DNA from: Neisseria montereyensis
Lineage (GTDB): Bacteria > Pseudomonadota > Gammaproteobacteria > Burkholderiales > Neisseriaceae
Assembly (NCBI RefSeq): GCF_024834045.1
Contig: NZ_JANUXW010000006.1
Span: 1 to 64,000 of the forward strand
DNA length: 64,000 nucleotides
Direction: 5' to 3'
Shown here: positions 36,336-45,669 of the stretch, one piece after another
Layout of the letters: each line of letters opens with the position of its first letter
How positions within the stretch are numbered: the first letter of the stretch is position 1
Made by a program: the position numbers and the translations under genes
Notes under the pieces: model-generated
What the model was told of the DNA's origin: nothing
The model's database searches: none
The model's input: only the letters and a program-made list of their open reading frames with translations

Positions 36336-36347
36336 TTCAGACGGCCT
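36336..36347 (-). repeat. uptake sequence between ubiK and comM
   Basis: AGGCCGTCTGAA on the minus strand ends four bases before the comM ATG and overlaps the last codons of ubiK, so it serves as coding sequence and leader at once. Confidence 0.7.
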
Positions 36348-36666
36348 TGTTTTCTGTATTTTCTTCTACATTATCTGTCTGTTCGGTATTTTCCGCAGCA
36401 GGCGGTACAGTAGTTGTTTCGACTTGTTCGGGCGGTTGGCCGCCTTCCAATTTTGCCAACCGCTCTTCCAGCTCGGTAAGCTTGGTACGGGTTTTAATCA
36501 ATACCTGCTGCTGAATATCAAACTCTTCGCGGGTTACCAAATCCATGCGGTTAAATGCGCTGCCCAGCATGGCTTTCACATTTTTTTCCACGTCTTTGGC
36601 CGGGCTGTTGGCAATGGTTTCGCCGAGTTTTGCCGACACTTCTTCAAATATCTTTTTGCCGATCAT
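36337..36666 (-). CDS. ubiK: ubiquinone biosynthesis accessory factor UbiK (BMFP family)
   Basis: A 109-residue protein beginning MIGKKIFEEVSAKLGE, followed by a coiled coil (EEFDIQQQVLIKTRTKLTELEERLAKLEGG, in parts) and a disordered acidic tail. UbiK (YqiC) helps the aerobic Ubi complex, binding UbiJ and lipid. The tail here is longer than in E. coli (about 96 residues). AAAGGAA before the ATG at 36666 supports this start over 36684. Its 3' end runs into the uptake sequence before comM. Confidence 0.88.
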   Translation of the reverse strand: MIGKKIFEEVSAKLGETIANSPAKDVEKNVKAMLGSAFNRMDLVTREEFDIQQQVLIKTRTKLTELEERLAKLEGGQPPEQVETTTVPPAAENTEQTDNVEENTENKAV

Positions 36667-36717
36667 TTCCGTATTCCTTTTCATTCACGGGTGGGTTTTA
36701 AGCCATTGTATAGCGAA

Positions 36718-36763
36718 TCAGGCCGTCTGAAAACCGTTGCTCCGGTGTTTTCAGACGGCCTGA
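36718..36763 (-). terminator. uptake-sequence hairpin after the amino acid permease gene
   Basis: Seventeen-base perfect arms (TCAGGCCGTCTGAAAAC and complement) around a 12-base loop, between the permease stop and ubiK. Confidence 0.75.
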
Positions 36764-36814
36764 ACATCATATTGCCAAACACATAAACCTTATCAAGGCT
36801 GCCTTAGCCGATAA

Positions 36815-38287
36815 TCAATCGGCATCTTGGCTTAAATCCACTTCTTGTAAAGGCACTTTATGGGTTTTATAACGCAGCTTGTGGTAGAAATAAAAACCGA
36901 AGAATACCGGCAAGCCCATATAGGTAATAATCAAACGATCCCAATCCAAACTGCCTTTCAATACCAGTTCGGTATCTTGACCGATAATCACCAATATACA
37001 CAAAGCCAACGCCAACAAGGGGCCGAAAGGGAACCATTTCGCACGGTAAACCAAATGGTTCAAATCTTTACCTTGAGCCAAATAAGCACGACGAAAACGG
37101 TAATGGCTGACTGCAATACCCAACCACGCGATAAATCCGGTTAAGCCCGAAGCCGCCAGAATATACTCATAGGCTTTATCACTGAACAACTGCAAGAAAA
37201 ATACTGCCAACACCACAATAGCCGTCGCCAATAATGAGAATACCGGCACACCGTTTGCAGAAGTACGGGCAAACGCTTTATAAGCCAAACCGTCTTTAGC
37301 CATCGCATACAGCATACGCGTTGACGCATACATGCCCGAATTACCCGCCGAAAGAATAGAGGTTAGAATCACCGCATTCATCACGGCAGCGGCAAACGCC
37401 AAGCCTGCACGCTCGAACACCAGCGTAAACGGTGATTTGGCAATTTCATCGACATCCGCACCCAATAGTTCGGGGCTGGTATAGGGAATCAGCAACCCGA
37501 TGACCAAAATGGCCAAAATATAAAAAATCAGAATCCGCCAAAACACCTGATTAACCGCTTTGGGAATACTTTCCTGCGGGTTTTCCGACTCGCCGGCGGT
37601 AATCCCGATCAGCTCCGTTCCCTGAAATGAGAAACCGGCAATCAAAAACACGCCCAACATCGTTAGAAACTGGCCGCCGACGCCATCGCCCAAAAACGGT
37701 GCATCGCCCACCACCATATTGCTCAAACCGACATATTCGCCGCCGAGAATACCGAAAATCGTTAAAATACCGACACCCAAAAAGACCACCACGGTTACCA
37801 CTTTAATCAGTGCAAACCAATATTCCGATTCGCCGTACGCCCGTACAGATAAGGTATTCAGCATAAAGATAATGGCAAAAAGAACCAAACTCCACGCCCA
37901 CGGCTCCATAAAGCGCATCGGTTCCCAATAAGTAATCACCACCGCTGCAATCACCACGTCGGCGGCCACCGTAATCACCCAGTTAAACCAATAGTTCCAG
38001 CCGAGTGCAAAGCCGAGCGACGGATCGACAAAGCGTGTCGCATAAGTGCTGAACGAGCCGGAAGTCGGCAAATAAGTGGCCATTTCGCCCAATGAAGTCA
38101 TCAAAAAATAAACCATCAAACCGATGGCGGCGTAAGCGACAAGCGCGCCGCCGGGGCCGGCCGAACTGATGGCCGTACCGCTGGCCATAAACAGCCCCGT
38201 GCCGATACAGCCGCCGATGGCAATCATCGACAAGTGACGCGTTTTCAGGCGACGTTGTACCTGAGTATTGTGTTGAATATCTGACAT
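36815..38287 (-). CDS. amino acid permease, APC superfamily (LysP/AroP-like)
   Basis: A 490-residue, 12-helix amino acid:H+ symporter of the AAT family. The first helix motif IAIGGCIGTGLFMASG (about 22-37) and the family segment GFSFQGTELIGITAGESENP are clear. Similarity by eye is highest to LysP and GABA/aromatic permeases, so the substrate is not settled. The start MSDIQHNTQVQRRLKTRHLSM matches the family better than the longer frame to 38314. Confidence 0.88.
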   Translation of the reverse strand: MSDIQHNTQVQRRLKTRHLSMIAIGGCIGTGLFMASGTAISSAGPGGALVAYAAIGLMVYFLMTSLGEMATYLPTSGSFSTYATRFVDPSLGFALGWNYWFNWVITVAADVVIAAVVITYWEPMRFMEPWAWSLVLFAIIFMLNTLSVRAYGESEYWFALIKVVTVVVFLGVGILTIFGILGGEYVGLSNMVVGDAPFLGDGVGGQFLTMLGVFLIAGFSFQGTELIGITAGESENPQESIPKAVNQVFWRILIFYILAILVIGLLIPYTSPELLGADVDEIAKSPFTLVFERAGLAFAAAVMNAVILTSILSAGNSGMYASTRMLYAMAKDGLAYKAFARTSANGVPVFSLLATAIVVLAVFFLQLFSDKAYEYILAASGLTGFIAWLGIAVSHYRFRRAYLAQGKDLNHLVYRAKWFPFGPLLALALCILVIIGQDTELVLKGSLDWDRLIITYMGLPVFFGFYFYHKLRYKTHKVPLQEVDLSQDAD

Positions 38288-38560
38288 AATGTTAATCCGG
38301 ACGAAAAGCCGCAATAAAAAGTAAAAAAACGGTAAAGAAGCGCATCATACCTAAAAAATTTAGTGATGTGTGTGATTATTATCAGAAATGTATCAGACAA
38401 CGTTCCTAAATATCATGAGAAAAACCAACCATAGCAAGCTATAAGCCGCAGCCAATAAAAAATGTTTCAGACGGCCTCTTGACATATCCTTTATAATATC
38501 AACCCATTGAACACTATTCAGACGGCCTATTGAATACAACAACTTAAACAGGCCGTCTGA

Positions 38561-39730
<1,170 letters not shown>

Positions 39731-39881
39731 AGCCGTCTGAAACCCAAATCATGATATAAAACCGCTTCAACCCAAATATGTATGCACCAATAGACAAGGC
39801 TATGCCATAATTTAGCGTTCGGTTTGTCCATGCGGCATAACCGATAATTATTTTTCTAAAGAAAGAATCTAAAGAAAAACC

Positions 39882-41300
39882 ATGCTGACTGTTTACAACA
39901 CACTAACCCGCCAAAAAGAACCGTTTCACCCCATCAATCCCGAAAATGTGCGTATGTACGTTTGCGGTATGACTGTTTACGACTATTGCCATTTGGGTCA
40001 TGCCCGCGTGATGGTGGTGTTCGACATGATTGCCCGTTGGTTGCGCCAACAAGGCTATCCGCTCACTTATGTGCGCAATATTACCGATATCGACGATAAA
40101 ATCATTGCCCGCGCGGCGGAAAACGGTGAAAGCATTCAAGCGCTGACCACACGGTTTATCCAAGCCATGAATGAAGACTCGGCGGCTTTAGGCGTGATTC
40201 CGCCCGATGTCGAGCCGAAAGCGACCGAACACGTCCGGCAAATGATTGAAATGATTCAGCGTTTAATCGACAACGGCAAAGCCTATCCCGCAGACAACGG
40301 TGATGTTTATTACGCCGTGCGTGAATTTGCCGCCTACGGACAACTGTCCGGCAAATCGTTGGATGATTTACGGGCAGGCGAACGGGTGGAAGTAGACGGT
40401 TTCAAACGCGATCCGCTGGATTTTGTATTGTGGAAAGCAGCCAAACCCGGCGAACCGGCATGGGAAAGCCCATGGGGGCAAGGCCGTCCGGGCTGGCATA
40501 TCGAATGCTCGGCCATGAGTGAAGAATTATTCGGCAACACCTTCGATATCCACGGCGGCGGTGCCGACCTGCAATTCCCCCATCATGAAAACGAAATCGC
40601 CCAAAGCTGCGGTGCACAAGGCGGCGGTTGCAGTCATAGCCATCATGAAGTAAACGGTAAAACCATTGCCAGCCATGTGAAATATTGGTTGCACAACGGC
40701 TTTATCCGTGTCGACAATGAAAAAATGTCGAAATCATTGGGCAATTTCTTCACCATCCGCCAAGTATTGGAACAATACGATGCCGAAGTGATCCGTTTCT
40801 TTATTTTACGCGCCCACTACCGCAGCCCGCTTAATTATTCCGATGCCCATCTGAATGATGCCAAAGGTGCGTTAACCCGCTTATACACGGCGCTAAAAAA
40901 TACGCCGCCGGCAGAATTTGAAGTAACAGAAAATGCCAACGACTACACCCGCCGTTTCTATGCGGCCATGAATGATGACTTCGGCACTGCCGAAGCCGTA
41001 GCGGTATTATTCGAACTGGCCAATGAAGTCAATAAAACCAATAGTGCCGAGTTGTCCGGCTGCCTGAAAGCACTGGGCGGCGTTATCGGTTTATTGCAAC
41101 GCGACCCTGTAACCTTCCTGCAAGGCGGCAGTATTTCAGACGGCCTTTCTTCCGAAGAAATTGAAAAACTGATTGAACAACGCAAACAAGCGCGTGCCGA
41201 AAAAAATTGGGCCGAATCCGACCGCATTCGTGATTTACTCAATGCCGAAAATATTATTTTGGAAGACGGCGCTGGCGGCACCACTTGGCGGCGCGGCTGA
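39882..41300 (+). CDS. cysS: cysteinyl-tRNA synthetase
   Basis: A 472-residue class I synthetase. The zinc-binding Cys28 ([14 protein letters not shown]), the HIGH motif as HLGH (37-40) and the KMSKS loop (EKMSKSLGN) are intact. The middle part carries a histidine- and glycine-rich insert after [13 protein letters not shown] (GGGCSHSHH) near the second zinc ligand. The C-terminal DALR and anticodon domains are complete. An uptake sequence in frame encodes SDGL near residue 423. Confidence 0.96.
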   Translation: MLTVYNTLTRQKEPFHPINPENVRMYVCGMTVYDYCHLGHARVMVVFDMIARWLRQQGYPLTYVRNITDIDDKIIARAAENGESIQALTTRFIQAMNEDSAALGVIPPDVEPKATEHVRQMIEMIQRLIDNGKAYPADNGDVYYAVREFAAYGQLSGKSLDDLRAGERVEVDGFKRDPLDFVLWKAAKPGEPAWESPWGQGRPGWHIECSAMSEELFGNTFDIHGGGADLQFPHHENEIAQSCGAQGGGCSHSHHEVNGKTIASHVKYWLHNGFIRVDNEKMSKSLGNFFTIRQVLEQYDAEVIRFFILRAHYRSPLNYSDAHLNDAKGALTRLYTALKNTPPAEFEVTENANDYTRRFYAAMNDDFGTAEAVAVLFELANEVNKTNSAELSGCLKALGGVIGLLQRDPVTFLQGGSISDGLSSEEIEKLIEQRKQARAEKNWAESDRIRDLLNAENIILEDGAGGTTWRRG

Positions 41301-41702
41301 TGACAGTATGTCGAACTTTATCCGACTATCCCCCTCTAAGATTTAATATATTGAAAAATAAATTTATTTTTTAAAGCAATTTAAATCGAATCTTTCCAGA
41401 CAAGCTGGTGTATACAAAATACAATGCCGTCTGAAATTTATTCAGACGGCATTGTTAATCATGGAAAAATAAATACACTCATGCTAACTATCACCAAAAA
41501 ATATTGGCTGATACCTTAAAATTGTTTATTATAGTAAATGTTTAGTATTGTTAAGATAATTGGCTGGATTGTTAACCCACTCTATCCGAACACATCATAC
41601 AATAGCTAAATATTATGTAACCATTCGGTTTTATGGGTAATGAAATCGCTATTTTTTATGAAATATCCACCTCACCTGCTCAGAACTTCATAGGGAGAAA
41701 GA
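41301..41702. other. intergenic region between cysS and the mlaC-like gene
   Basis: It contains the cysS terminator at 41421-41455 and then about 245 bases of AT-rich DNA with no reading frame, presumably the mlaC promoter. AGGGAGA lies six bases before the mlaC ATG. Confidence 0.5.
41421..41455 (+). terminator. AT-dialect uptake-sequence terminator after cysS
   Basis: ACAATGCCGTCTGAA and its perfect complement around five bases. Both arms are the 12-base ATGCCGTCTGAA form used by meningococci, a minority type in this window. Confidence 0.75.
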
Positions 41703-42326
41703 ATGAATAAATTAGCAACCGTTTTACTAACTACCCCCATTGTGATTGCCGCACCTTACGCTGCCGCAGCACAAGCCCAGCTTCATCCGGCTCAAATCCA
41801 ATTACAACAGAATATCGAATCTGTTCTGAAAATCGCACGCAATGACAATTTAAGTGACCAGCAAAAAATCCGCCAAATCGAACACTATGCGGATAACTAT
41901 CTTGATTACCAACGCATCGCAGCACTCGCCGTAGGTTTGCCGTGGCGCCAATTTAGCCCCAAACAAAAAACAGATTTTATCGCCGCATTCAAAGAAATGA
42001 TGATTGCCATGTATTCCCGTTCGGCGCTATTGGGGGCATCAACCACAAAAGTTAAGCTCCTGCCGAAGCTGGTGGATAACGGTAGAAACCGGATAGACGT
42101 TTTTACAGAAGTACAAACCAAAAACGGTAATAGATACGAAGTATCCTACCAACTCTATAAAACCGGTTCGGCATATAAACTGTACAATATCCGCGTTGAC
42201 GGCGTGAGTATGGTCACGGTTTACCGCAATCAGTTTAACGACTTAATCAAACAAAAAGGTATCGACGGCACCATCAGCACCGTTCGTGCCAAGGGTTTAA
42301 AAAAAGCCGATGCCATAAAAGATTAA
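41703..42326 (+). CDS. MlaC/Ttg2D-family periplasmic phospholipid-binding protein
   Basis: A 207-residue protein with a signal peptide (about 1-26, ending AAAQA) and the MlaC fold: YLDYQRIAALAVGLPWRQFSPKQK, KLLPKLVDNGRNRIDVFTEV and YKLYNIRVDGVSMV. MlaC ferries phospholipids between the MlaA outer-membrane complex and the MlaFEDB ABC transporter. No other mla gene is next to it, so this is either a dispersed or an extra copy. It has its own leader and a very strong terminator. Confidence 0.88.
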   Translation: MNKLATVLLTTPIVIAAPYAAAAQAQLHPAQIQLQQNIESVLKIARNDNLSDQQKIRQIEHYADNYLDYQRIAALAVGLPWRQFSPKQKTDFIAAFKEMMIAMYSRSALLGASTTKVKLLPKLVDNGRNRIDVFTEVQTKNGNRYEVSYQLYKTGSAYKLYNIRVDGVSMVTVYRNQFNDLIKQKGIDGTISTVRAKGLKKADAIKD

Positions 42327-42339
42327 TAAAAACCATTTC

Positions 42340-42381
42340 CAAACTTAAAGCCGTCTGAAAAATTTCAGACGGCTTTAAGTT
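42340..42381. terminator. perfect 20-base-arm uptake-sequence hairpin
   Basis: AAACTTAAAGCCGTCTGAAA and its exact complement around a two-base loop, between the convergent mlaC-like and acyltransferase genes. Confidence 0.85.
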
Positions 42382-42385
42382 TATC

Positions 42386-43132
42386 CTAACCCAGTTGCTG
42401 TTGTTTTTCACTCAATAAACGATGAACGGCTGCTGCCGTCTCATGCCTATCGTCACTCGCCTCAACCGGCTCTAAGAAATGTAACTCCACCACACCGCTA
42501 CTTTGGCCAACCACCATCTTCATCGATTCAATCAGACTGATATCGCCATAATATGCCATAGCCGGATTCGGGCTGCTGCCGTCGGCATTCGGATAACGGC
42601 ACAATACCGGAATTAAAGATACGCCCGCTTCATAAGGTGCCTGAAAAAAACTGGTTTTAAAGGGCAGAATCATGTGCCCTTCCGTGCTGGTTCCTTCAGG
42701 AAACAAAGTCACCGTATCACCGTTTTTCAACGCCTCGGTTACCTGTCGGATTTTTACGCTGTTGCCCTCCGTTCCCTTATTGCGGGCGACATAAACGGTT
42801 TGCGCCTGCGTGGCCAGATAGCCGACTATCGGCCACTTGGCCACATCATCTTTCGCCACAAACCGCCCGGGAAAGGCTGCATTAATTGCCATAATATCGA
42901 GCCAGGAAATATGATTGCAAACCATCATCTGCCCTTGCCCTACTTCAGGCAATTTACCGTAAACCTTGAGTTTCAGCCCACATGAAGCCAATACCCGCAG
43001 CGACCAAAGCTGAATGGCACGCAATTTACGTTGTTTACTGTAAAAAGGAAACAAAACAAATATTTCCACCGTACCGTACAATAAACAACCGGCAATACAC
43101 AACAAACGAAAAAGGGATCTTAAGATAGTCAT
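42386..43132 (-). CDS. lysophospholipid acyltransferase (PlsC/NlaA/OlsA-like)
   Basis: A 248-residue membrane-associated acyltransferase. An N-terminal hydrophobic helix is followed by the acyltransferase blocks NHISWLDIM (HX4D, about 72-80), a block around GRFVAKDDVAKWP, FPEGTSTEG and SLIPVLCRY. It makes phosphatidate from lysophosphatidate or, in the OlsA role, ornithine lipid from lyso-ornithine lipid. The gene upstream on the same strand is OlsB-like, which favours the second reading, although Neisseria NlaA is also a known match. Confidence 0.85.
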   Translation of the reverse strand: MTILRSLFRLLCIAGCLLYGTVEIFVLFPFYSKQRKLRAIQLWSLRVLASCGLKLKVYGKLPEVGQGQMMVCNHISWLDIMAINAAFPGRFVAKDDVAKWPIVGYLATQAQTVYVARNKGTEGNSVKIRQVTEALKNGDTVTLFPEGTSTEGHMILPFKTSFFQAPYEAGVSLIPVLCRYPNADGSSPNPAMAYYGDISLIESMKMVVGQSSGVVELHFLEPVEASDDRHETAAAVHRLLSEKQQQLG

Positions 43133-43150
43133 ATTGAAAAAATACAGATA

Positions 43151-43180
43151 GAGGCCGTCTGAAACCTTTCAGACGGCCTC
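43151..43180 (-). terminator. uptake-sequence hairpin between the OlsB-like and OlsA-like genes
   Basis: GAGGCCGTCTGAAA and its exact complement around two bases, in the gap between two same-strand genes. Confidence 0.7.
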
Positions 43181-43193
43181 AAAATTATTGATA

Positions 43194-43946
43194 TTAGAGT
43201 CTGTCGGAAAAACGTTGCAAATAACGGTCTTCCAAACGGTTAACATCCATCAGGATCAAAATATCGGCGCAATTAAACGATTCATCCACACAAGGCTCGC
43301 CGCAAAACCAAGCGCCTACATTGAGATAACCTTTAATTAACGATGGGCAGGCAGGATTTTCAACCGGCTGTACTTTATCCCATTTCATAGGATTCAACGG
43401 TTTGACCCGCCATTGTTCGGGTGCCAGATAATCTTTTTTCAACAAATGATACAAACCCGCCGCTTCATGACCGCCGTCTTCCATGCTGATACTGCCGCAA
43501 CCGATCATAAAACGGAAATTTCCGTCTTTTATAAATTTTATCAACCCGGACCACAACAGCATAATCAGGCCGCCGTTACGGTAGTCGGGATGAATACAGG
43601 CACGCCCCAATTCCACTGTTTGCGGCAGTATATCTTTCAGCGGGCTTAAATCAAATTCATGCTCGCTATACCAGCCGCCTGCAGCTTTGGCAGTCTCTTC
43701 GGTAATCAGTCGATAACAGCCGACCACTTCACCGGTGGCATCGTCAAAAGCCAATAAATGGTGGCAGTGCTCATCATATTCGTCTACATCCAACCCGTTA
43801 CTGCTTTCAATTTCTGCACCCAATTCTTGGGCAAACACTTGAAAGCGCAAACGCTGGGCGGCTTCCACTTCCTCCCGTGTTTCCGCCAAACGGACGGTAA
43901 ATCCGATTTTAGGGCCGGTCGTATTAAAACGGTTTTGTTCTGGCAT
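43194..43946 (-). CDS. OlsB-like GNAT-fold N-acyltransferase
   Basis: A 250-residue protein of the hemolysin-like/autoinducer-synthase GNAT group to which OlsB belongs. Recognisable parts are AQRLRFQVFAQELGAE, DVDEYDEHCHHLLAFD, VGCYRLI, ELGRACIHPDYRNGG and IGCGSISMEDGG. OlsB attaches a 3-hydroxyacyl chain from ACP to the alpha-amino group of ornithine. Substrate choice here is inferred from family and from the adjacent acyltransferase. The start at 43946 follows GAGAG; the longer frame to 44033 has no family similarity. Confidence 0.8.
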   Translation of the reverse strand: MPEQNRFNTTGPKIGFTVRLAETREEVEAAQRLRFQVFAQELGAEIESSNGLDVDEYDEHCHHLLAFDDATGEVVGCYRLITEETAKAAGGWYSEHEFDLSPLKDILPQTVELGRACIHPDYRNGGLIMLLWSGLIKFIKDGNFRFMIGCGSISMEDGGHEAAGLYHLLKKDYLAPEQWRVKPLNPMKWDKVQPVENPACPSLIKGYLNVGAWFCGEPCVDESFNCADILILMDVNRLEDRYLQRFSDRL

Positions 43947-44109
43947 ACAGATATGCTCTCGTTTTATGAGTAAGGCGCAAAGTATAACAGAGACGGCTTG
44001 GCTTTTACCATTGGCTCCATACACTCTCGCCAAGAGTTATATCAAATACTGTTCAGTATCAAAAAAGTGATATAAATATTGGTGATTTTACAACATTAGT
44101 TGATATATT

Positions 44110-44862
44110 TTAAACAACGGTTTGCCCGCACACACGGCAATTGGGATCTCGCTCGAAAGTAAACCGATGCCACTCGTTGGTAAGCGCATTGTAAGTAGAC
44201 AACACGCCATGAGCGCTTTTACCGATACCGGTGAGGATTTTTAAGGCTTCGGACGCTTGTGTCGTGCCGATAATACCCACCAATGGCGCAAATACGCCGA
44301 ACACGGCACATGCCCCGTCTTCGGCATGATCGCCGTCAAACAGGCAAGCATAACAGGGGGAATCGGGTAAATCGGGGCGGTATATCGCCAGCTGCCCTTC
44401 AAAGCGCACGGCCGCACCTGAAACCAAAGGGGTACGGGTGATTACGGCAGCACGGTTAATCGCTTGGCGGGTGGCAAAATTATCGCAACAATCCAACACA
44501 ATATCACATTGCCGCATGAGTTCGCTTAAACGCTGCTCGGTTAACCTTTCGTTTAACGCAGTAATATCCACACGGCTGTTAATGCCTTTCAGACGGCCTG
44601 CCATAGTTTCGGCTTTACTCTGCCCGATATTTGCTTCGGTAAAAGTAATCTGGCGTTGCAGGTTGGTATCGTCGATGGTGTCATCATCGGCAATAATCAG
44701 TTTACCCACCCCGGCGGCGGCCAAATAAGGCAGGGCGGCCGCGCCCAAACCGCCGCAGCCGACCACCAATACAGTGGCGTCCAGCAATTTTTGCTGGCCT
44801 TCAATGCCGATTTCATCAAGCAAGATATGGCGGCTGTATCGCAGTAGGTCGCGGTCGTCCAT
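44110..44862 (-). CDS. moeB: MoeB/ThiF-family adenylyltransferase
   Basis: A 250-residue E1-like enzyme. The ATP site GCGGLGAAALPYLAAAG lies at about 35-51. The zinc cysteines are CYAC and CRVC near the C-terminus, and DCCDNFATR follows the Arg-finger region. MoeB activates the C-terminus of MoaD for molybdopterin synthesis; ThiF does the same for ThiS. The position 37 bases after moaC supports the molybdopterin assignment. There is no clear ribosome binding site. Confidence 0.88.
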   Translation of the reverse strand: MDDRDLLRYSRHILLDEIGIEGQQKLLDATVLVVGCGGLGAAALPYLAAAGVGKLIIADDDTIDDTNLQRQITFTEANIGQSKAETMAGRLKGINSRVDITALNERLTEQRLSELMRQCDIVLDCCDNFATRQAINRAAVITRTPLVSGAAVRFEGQLAIYRPDLPDSPCYACLFDGDHAEDGACAVFGVFAPLVGIIGTTQASEALKILTGIGKSAHGVLSTYNALTNEWHRFTFERDPNCRVCGQTVV

Positions 44863-44899
44863 GTGTTCGCACCAATAATTTATTGTATATTTATATTGA

Positions 44900-45397
44900 T
44901 TAATAATTTAAATTTTCAAGGCTGTCGTCGAATACGAAGGTTCCGCTTTTACCGCCGGTTTTGGTTTCCAGATGAATTTGTGAAATCACCATGTTTTTAT
45001 CTACCGCCTTAAGCATATCGTAAATCGTCAGCAGGGAAATATTAACTGCGGTCAAGGCTTCCATCTCTACCCCGGTTTTCCCTTCCGTACTGGCGGTTAC
45101 CGTGGTTTTGACACGGGCAAGCTGTACATCGACATCAAAATCCACCCGCACATGCGTTAGGGCAACCGGATGGCACAGCGGAATCAGAAAACCGGTTTGC
45201 TTGGCCGCCTGAATACCGGCCACACGGGCAATACCGAGCACATCGCCCTTAGCCGCGCCCTTAATAATAAATTGAATGGCCTCATGGCTCATATTAATAT
45301 AGCCGCTGGCTTTGGCAGTACGCTTGGTCGGTGCTTTTTCGCCCACATCCACCATGTGGGCTTCGTTATTTTCGTTGAAGTGAGTTAAGTCAATCAT
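44900..45397 (-). CDS. moaC: cyclic pyranopterin monophosphate synthase
   Basis: A 165-residue hexameric enzyme that completes conversion of the GTP-derived cyclic intermediate to cPMP in molybdenum cofactor synthesis. MVDVGEKAPTKRTAKASGYI, IPLCHPVALTHV (substrate-site) and EMEALTAVNISLLTIYDMLKA (parts) are the family blocks, with the catalytic KAVDK. The ATG at 45397 fits the family; the frame opens 8 codons earlier. It heads a two-gene unit with moeB. Confidence 0.95.
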   Translation of the reverse strand: MIDLTHFNENNEAHMVDVGEKAPTKRTAKASGYINMSHEAIQFIIKGAAKGDVLGIARVAGIQAAKQTGFLIPLCHPVALTHVRVDFDVDVQLARVKTTVTASTEGKTGVEMEALTAVNISLLTIYDMLKAVDKNMVISQIHLETKTGGKSGTFVFDDSLENLNY

Positions 45398-45669
45398 GAT
45401 CGTTTCCTGAATGTATTTCAAAATATTAGCCTTGCAGCCGTCTGAAAATGGACTGCACGCTTGTGTATTTTAAGTGATTTTAATGGTGCCGACTATGGTA
45501 TTACCATTGATTGTGATGAAATTTATTGATTAAATCCAACAATAACGATATCAATTCGGCATAAACAATCATATTACAAAAAATGTTTTCCGGATATGGT
45601 TGCCCGTGATGGTTTCTTCTTTAACCTTGCTATACAATTCCCGCACTTTTTCCGTTCAGAAAGGCCTCT

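Noticed and set aside
38479-38497. TTGACA and TATAAT upstream of obgE as a promoter
   Set aside because: They are only seven bases apart, too close for a sigma-70 promoter.
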